Part shown: positions 57,512 to 64,000 of the stretch, in pieces
Layout of the letters: every line of letters begins with the position of its first letter
Position numbering within the stretch: the stretch's first letter is position 1
DNA from: Malaya genurostris
Taxonomy: Eukaryota > Arthropoda > Insecta > Diptera > Culicidae
Assembly (NCBI RefSeq): GCF_030247185.1
Contig: NC_080571.1
Span: 167,298,047-167,362,046, forward strand
Length of the DNA stretch: 64,000 nucleotides
Direction of reading: 5' to 3'
The notes under the pieces: generated by a model
Databases searched by the model: none
Seen by the model: only the letters and a program-made list of their open reading frames with translations
What the model was told of the DNA's origin: nothing
Translations under genes and position numbers: made by a program

Positions 57512-60500
57512 TTATTTGAATATTTTAAATTGGAATGCTTGATCTTTAAAATCCTTGATCTTTTAAATAATTTTCTCAAAGTTCACAAAATTCATATTGT
57601 CATTGTGACAAAAACATTTTTTTAACCAAATGTCAAATTGAAAAGCAATTCATATTATGTGGTTCATCCATTTGACAGGTTTACTGGAATGGACTGGTTT
57701 ACTGGAAATAAACATCGAATTTTACCTTCTTTCAATACTAAAGTTATTGAAAGCTTGAGAATCCAAGTTAAAACCATTCATGGAATTTATTTCATCGCTG
57801 GAGCATATTTGCCATTCCAATGCACCGGTGAACAATTCAATTTCTTTAAAGGCGTAATAGGGGACTTAAATACAAAGCATGTCCAGTGGAATTGTAGGAA
57901 AAATAACAGTAATGGAAAAATACTTCATAATCAACTATCTGCTGGTTAATTCACAGTTCTTCATCTCAGTAATCCGACTTGCTTCTCTTCCGTGAAAAAC
58001 TCGTCTGCAATTGATCAATAAATAATTTGAATCATTACATTATCGATGCTAGAAATCTTTCAGTTCCCAAATCTCAAACTAAATTAAATTCTGCTATCAT
58101 CGATGACAATCTTCAGCTGCTCATTCGGTTGAACAATGTTCGTCGACGACAATATCAACGCTCTCGTGATCCTGCTATGGAAAACATAATTAAGGATTTA
58201 CAAAAAGAGATTAAACATAGATTTACTCTTTTCCGAAAGAAGTTGAACAAATTAAACCTTATTCTAAACCATTCTGGAAACTTTCTAAGGTTCTTAAGAA
58301 ACCTCAGAAACCACTTCCTGCTCTCAAGGAAGGAAATCAAATACTTCTTACAAATGGCGGAAAGCTCAAAAACTTGCTCAGCAGTTCGCTAAAAACGCTG
58401 AAGTAATTCCTATCCTCAAACTTTATAAAAACCCAGTAGAAACATCAAATTATCGACCAATTAGTTTACTTTCTTCTATCAGTAAACATTTTGAAATAAA
58501 TATCTTGTTGAGAATGATGCCGCATATAAATGAGAATTCAATTTTTTTACCAGAACAGTTTTTTACGAACATGATAAAATCTAATAAATCTTCTGGGTTA
58601 TCCACTGGAGTTGCTCTTCTAGACATAGAAAAAGCATTCGACAGTGTTTGGCACAAAGGTTTAATAGCAAAAATGTCTGATTTCCAGTTTCCTATTTATT
58701 TGATCAAAATGATTCAAAATTATTGAACTGATCGTACTCTTCAGGTTAGCTATCAGAATTGTTATTCTGAATTGCTACCCGTACGAGCAGGTGTTCCGCA
58801 GGGTTCGAGCGTAGCTCCAATCTTGTATAATATTTTCACTTATGATCTTCCAAATCTACCCGTTGGTTGCCAGAAATCGCTGTTCTGTAACGACATAAGT
58901 CTGTTAGCCACAGGTAGAGTGATCTGCAGTCGCCTACAAAGAAGCTTAAATATTTTCAGTGATTATCTGTCAAAATGGAAAATTAAACCAAATGCAGAAA
59001 AACCGCAATTAGTTATCTTTCCTCATAAGCCAAGAGCTTCTTTTCTTAAACCAAACAATAATCACATTCTCAAATTGAATGGCTTGGAAATGACATGGTC
59101 TAATCAAGCAAAATAACGTATGACAAAAAACTCACTTTCAAGGATCACATTGAAGGAATCCTGGCAAAGTGTAATGAATAAATTATATGTTTATATCCTC
59201 TCATGAACAGAAATTCTAAGTTCTGTCTAAAAAAAACAAATTATTAATTTATGAACAAATTTTCAGACCAGCCATGCTTTATGCAACAAAAACTTAAAAA
59301 CATGAAGGCTCCTCGTAATGATGGAATTTTTAATATTCTTATTAAAAATCTTCCTGATGTTGCCTTGAGACTCCTGGTTTAAATTTTCAAAAAGTGTTTT
59401 TCATTAGCTTACTTCCCTAAAAGATGGAAAAACGCTAAAGTAATTCCTATCCTCAAACTTGATAAAAACACAGCAGAAACATCAAGTTATCGACCAATTA
59501 GTTTACTTTCTTCTATCAGTAAACATTTTGAAATAAATATCTTGTTGAGAATGTTGTCTCATGTAAATGAGAATTCAATTTTTTTACCAGAGTAGTTTGG
59601 ATTTCGTCATGAACATTCAACTAGTCATCAACTTGTCAGAGTAACGAACATGATAAAAGCAAATAAATCTTCTGGGTTATCCACTGGAGTTATTCTTCTA
59701 GACATAGAAAAAGCTTCGACAGTGTTTGGCACAAAGGTTTAAAAGCAAAAATGTCTGATTTCCAGTTTCCTATTTATTTGATCAAAATGATTCAAAATTA
59801 TTGAACTGATCGTACTCTTCAGGTTAGCTATCAGAATTGTTATTCTGAATGGCTACCCGTACGAGCAGGTGTTCCGCAGGGTTTGAGCATAGCTCCAATC
59901 TTGTATAATATTTTCACTTATGATCTTTCAAATCTACCCGTTGGTTGCCAGAAATCGCTATTCTGTAACGACACAAGTCTGTTAGCCACAGGTAGAAATC
60001 TAAGAGTGATCTGCAGTCGCCTACAAGGAAGCTTAAATATTTTCAGTGATTATCTGTCAAAATGGAAAATTAAACCAAATGCAGAAAAACCGCAATTAGT
60101 TATCTTTCCTCATAAGCCAAGAGCTTCTTTTCTTAAACCAAACAATAATCACATTCTCAAATTGAATGGCTTGGAAATGACATGGTCTAATCAAGCAAAA
60201 TAACGTATGACAAAATACTCACTTTCAAGGATCACATTGAAGGAATCCTGGCAAAGTGTAATAAATAAACTAAATGTTTATATCCTCTCATAAACAGAAA
60301 TCCTAAGTTCTGTCTAAAAAAACAGATTATTAATTTATAAACAAATTTTCAGACCAGCCATGCTTTATGCAGTACCAATTTGGTCAAGTTGTTGTTCCAC
60401 CAGGAAGAAAACCCTTCAAAGGATTCAGAATAAAATTCTGAAAATGATTTTGAAGCGTTCTCCTGGGTTTAGTACAAATGAGTTACACAGACTCACAAAT

Positions 60501-60595
60501 ATAGAACCATTAGATTTAATGTCACATAATATTATTAGCAAATTCCAACAAAAAATCGATGCAATCTTCAATTGAATCGATTCGCTATCTGTATT
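57501..60595 (+). pseudogene. J4 ORF2 with duplicated RT segment
   Basis: Endonuclease fragments at 57501-58010 (HGIYFIAGAYLPFQCT, VIGDLNTKHVQWN). Linker at 58027-58390. First RT segment 58392-59284: LDIEKAFDSVWHKGL, TGA after IQNY, RAGVPQGSSVAPIL, FCNDIS. Second RT segment 59286-60595: the same region again from NMKAPRNDG through FCNDTS to LYAVPIWSSC. In both, the catalytic FCDD has become FCND. Confidence 0.8.
59286..60595 (+). repeat. Second copy of the RT segment inside J4
   Basis: About 930 bp (59430-60367) duplicates 58396-59284. Both share derived changes not in J2: TTATTGAACTGATCG (stop), GCAGAAAAACCGCAATTAG, and the deletion at AATCAAGCAAAATAACG. A duplication of one decayed copy is therefore more likely than two independent insertions. 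Confidence 0.7.
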
Positions 60596-60835
60596 AGTTA
60601 GTAAGTTAGTATATAGTTCCGTTTCCCCATTACAAAATACAAGTAGGTTTACAATTTTCCCTACACAAAAATTACAGAATTGCGGAAGCAAATGATGTCC
60701 TCATGGTAATAACCAAAACATGTACATAATATGGCTGAAAAGGCACCACTTGTAGCGGAACACCCAATTTAAATCTTAATGATTTAATTTTAACTCATTA
60801 TCCAATAAATAGTTATTAAAAAAAGGTAACAAGTC

Positions 60836-62036
60836 TAACAAATCCATTGCATATAGTTAGAATGACAGCAGCAAACTCGTTGTATCGTTTTACCCCATTT
60901 CTTTTCTAGTTATAATATTCAGTTGAAATATGATGTACAAACAAAAAGCAGATCCAATACGATCTATCAATATGGGTTCATATTACGTACAAAACATTCA
61001 ACCGCACTGGGAATGACAGTACTCACCTGTTTAACCCGTTTTACCCCAATTTATTTCATAAGTCGTATCTCTGGTTAAACTTTCTTTCACATACCGAAAG
61101 CATGCTGATTGCGGTTGATGATAATCGATTGATATTACGAAAAAAGTCCTAAAAATTAGATTGCAAATAGATTCGATGGCCGCACGAATTATGTGTACTT
61201 GGATCACAGAAGTTTTCTACGTAATATGGACCAATATTGATAGGTAATATTGAATCTGCTTCGGGATTGTAAATCTGATTTCAACATAATATTATATTTT
61301 AGGGAAAATTGGGGTAAAACGAAGCACGAAGGGTAAAATGAAGCACGAAGCATCATGAAAACTATCTGTTAACTATTTTTCGAAGTTATATGCGAAACAT
61401 AGAACTGCCTTGTTTAACCATAATGACTCCAAACACCAATAAGCATAACATTGTTTTCTGTACATTCATAGAAGAAGATCATTTGGGGTTTAACAGAATA
61501 TAGTTATTTGTGGTCATTTTTATAAAAAAAAATCCATTTATCGAACTTATCATCAGTGTGTAAAACAATAGTAATTAAAACACCTATTATTAATAACGAA
61601 TCGTATGAACAACAAAGATGAAAGGCCAAAGGGTCAAAACACTTGTACTGTAAAATGTTGATGTAATACACAAAAATAAGATTAATAAACCGATATTTAT
61701 GGAAAAAAATTATCGAACTTATAAACATGTCAGGAGTAGCTTCCGATTAGTCGAATTCATTTTTTTAGAGTTTCACAGTTAGTCTTCAAAGCAGATCTTC
61801 TAACTATCACTAATCCATTCTAAGGTAATTTTTGCATAACAAATACTAACTTTGAAGATATTGGCTTTGGTTTTTATGAAACTAATGAGAAAAGTCGCGT
61901 TTTTAAACGTTTTTTCCATCCGCCTTTGTGCACAGTTGCTACTGCTATACACTAAGTGTTTTGAATTGTGAATATAACTTTCTGTAATATGTAGATATGT
62001 AGTGTGATTGAACCTATTTATTACACCTATTTACAG
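60836..62036 (+). other. Intron sequence before the liprin-alpha exon, with a weak palindrome
   Basis: 60880-60990 and the reverse complement of about 61200-61320 share blocks such as CGTTTTACCCCA, TTGAAAT, CAATAT and CATATTACGTA, suggesting a diverged foldback MITE of about 450 bp. The rest shows no gene. It ends with the acceptor TTATTACACCTATTTACAG. Confidence 0.4.
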
Positions 62037-62111
62037 GTACGCGAGCGTTTAAGAATTGCTTTAGAAAAAAATGCAGAATTGGAAGAAGAGCTTTTACAAG
62101 CGAAAGATGAG
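62037..62111 (+). CDS. Liprin-alpha: Liprin-alpha exon (75 nt, coiled-coil segment)
   Basis: The only host coding exon I can support. It follows a pyrimidine-rich stretch ending TTTACAG, has 25 codons (VRERLRIALEKNAELEEE, then LLQAKDE) in phase 0/0, and is followed by the strong donor GAG|GTACGTAA. The peptide matches the N-terminal coiled coil of liprin-alpha, where animal proteins carry a KVRERLR...ALE...LEEEL pattern. Liprin-alpha is a scaffold protein of the presynaptic active zone that binds LAR-type receptor phosphatases and organises vesicle release sites. Neighbouring exons are not in the window: at least 62 kb of sequence precedes it on this strand and 1.9 kb follows. Identification is by recall of the family motif, not alignment; another coiled-coil protein is the main alternative. 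Confidence 0.75.
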
Positions 62112-62146
62112 GTACGTAATTGACACTCACACACAGAAACACACAC

Positions 62147-63039
<893 letters not shown>

Positions 63040-63580
63040 TTTTGTAGTTTGTTTAAAAAATTGAAAAACCGAGTTTCGTGTTTTTATAAAACATTGTTTT
63101 TTATTGGTTAAAAACACCGTGCAAGCGAAACAATGGATTGAAAAATGTTACCCGTCCATCAAAAGCAACGATTTGTCGGTGGTTCGCCGAGTTTAAACGT
63201 GGTCGTACCGACACAAATGACGCGGAACGCTCGGGTAGACCTGTGGAAGCCGTTACACCGGAAAATGTGAGTGAAGTGACAAAAATTATAATGAAAGATC
63301 GTAAAGTGAAGCTCCGTGAGATTGCTGAGATGACACAGATATCATATGGAAGTGTATTTACTATCCTTCATGAAAAATTGAGCATGAAAATGGTTTTTTC
63401 CAAGTTGGTGCCGCGATTGCTTTCGATGGAACAAAAACAGCAACGAGTCAATGATTCAGAAAGCAGTTTATCGAGAAAAAAAAAATGTTGGAACCATTGT
63501 ATCACCCTAAAAGGTGATTGTTGATGAATAGAAAAAAATTTGCAAAAAAATGTTGTTTCAATTGTTAGTCTCGGGACTTA
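63040..63580 (+). pseudogene. mariner transposase relic with catalytic core deleted
   Basis: Reads FRVFIKHCFLLVKNT-like N-terminal sequence in broken frames, then TICRWFAEFKRGRTDTNDAE, RSGRPVEAVT, VKLREIAEMTQISYGSVFTI, LVPRLLSMEQKQQRV. It then jumps, at an A-run near 63475, straight to the C-terminal KKCWNHCITLKGD. The whole D-D-D region is missing (internal deletion of roughly 450 bp). The right end resembles a mariner terminus (AAATTTGCAAAAAAATGTTG...TCTCGGGACTTATTGATCC). Confidence 0.75.
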
Positions 63581-64000
63581 TTGATCCATGTGTTATTAAT
63601 TGCAAATTCAATGCAATCCAATTTAGCTTTGCATCGATGATGGTTCTCAATCAAACTTTCGATTCAATCCATGTTTATTTCATATTACTATTGCTTTACA
63701 TGTCGTGTAAATTCCATTATTTCTTTCTGTGTGTGTGTACAAATGTTCGAAGGATACCGAGAATTTTTTCGCTGATGGTACAAGTGGTGTTTGGTTATCT
63801 TCACTGCTACTTCTCGCAGACCACCAAAATTAGATGCTTTTGGCGGATTCAAATGCCATTTTATGTCTACATTGACTTGTTTTGTTTGTACTAATTCTTT
63901 TTCAGTGCTACTGTTAGCTTTCCGGCTAGCCCGTCGTATACTTTTCTAAGGATCGGCTTTCTCACTTTCTCCGGGAAGACACACACTGGCGACGAAATAG
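63581..64000 (+). other. Intron or flank, nothing recognised
   Basis: T-rich sequence with one open frame (63550-63894) that lacks motifs and is probably chance. No exon with convincing splice sites found. Confidence 0.3.

Larger units (their letters stand above)
55686..60835 (+). mobile_element. Juan-like Jockey element J4, heavily decayed, with internal duplication
   Basis: Begins in the 5' UTR at AGCTCTTGGCTCC, about 40 bp short of the J3 start, and ends with the family 3' UTR (GCACCACTTGTAGCGG, ATAAATAGTTATTAAAAAAA). Contains ORF1, ORF2 with several deletions, and a repeated RT segment. Confidence 0.85.

Noticed and set aside
63550..63894. 114-codon open frame, hydrophobic, near the window end
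   Set aside because: No motif, no signal for splicing, AT-rich composition; likely chance.

Overview
The window is eukaryotic, AT-rich and almost entirely transposable elements. It reads as a piece of a mosquito (probably culicine) genome. The clues are a Juan-like Jockey family, a DD37D Tc1/mariner-type transposon, a tRNA-derived SINE, an mdg1/412-like Ty3/gypsy family with long noncoding regions, and hAT MITEs with intact 8-bp target duplications. The only host coding sequence I can support is one 75-nt exon at 62037-62111 (+). It encodes a coiled-coil segment that matches liprin-alpha. Most or all of the window is therefore probably intron of a synapse-scaffold gene. The assignments rest on motifs I can read; no database search was possible.

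Layout. 500-10140: a decayed gypsy element (+), split at 3446-8747 by a nearly full-length CR1/L2-type non-LTR element flanked by the 6-bp repeat AATCCT. 10141-22056: a small non-LTR relic, itself split by a second gypsy element on the minus strand (10301-21379). That element has LTRs, gag, a protease ORF with two DTG domains, and a pol ORF in which about 1.6 kb is replaced by a 75-bp piece of its own LTR. 22057-24130: a third gypsy fragment holding a hAT MITE and a foldback mariner. 24131-25320: unassigned, with two short tandem duplications. 25320-26230: a BEL/Pao gag relic (-) hit by a tRNA-Val SINE.

26460-34544: a minus-strand non-LTR relic (A) carrying a foldback DD37D transposon and a hAT MITE, then a plus-strand non-LTR relic (C) entered by a Juan-like element. 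27745-34544 is repeated head-to-tail as 34545-41344, exactly 6800 bp apart and almost identical, with an AACG microhomology at the junction. 41345-48590: the rest of the Juan-like element, a broken mariner, the 3' part of relic C, and a 2.75-kb DNA transposon with roughly 240-bp inverted termini nested inside relic C. 48600-60835: two more Juan-like copies head-to-head (48600-52318 on minus, 55686-60835 on plus) around a block of inverted and tandem mosquito-type repeats. 60836-64000: intron with a weak palindrome, the liprin-alpha exon, a roughly 530-bp (TA)n tract starting 38 bp after the splice donor, and an internally deleted mariner.

Almost all element ORFs are broken by stops or frameshifts. 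The most intact are the gag and protease ORFs of gypsy copy 2 and ORF1 of the Juan-like copies. The points I consider most unusual are: two foldback transposons whose inverted ends include pieces of the transposase gene; the tandem protease domains; the LTR patch inside pol; and the near-perfect 6.8-kb duplication, which may be very recent or an assembly artefact.
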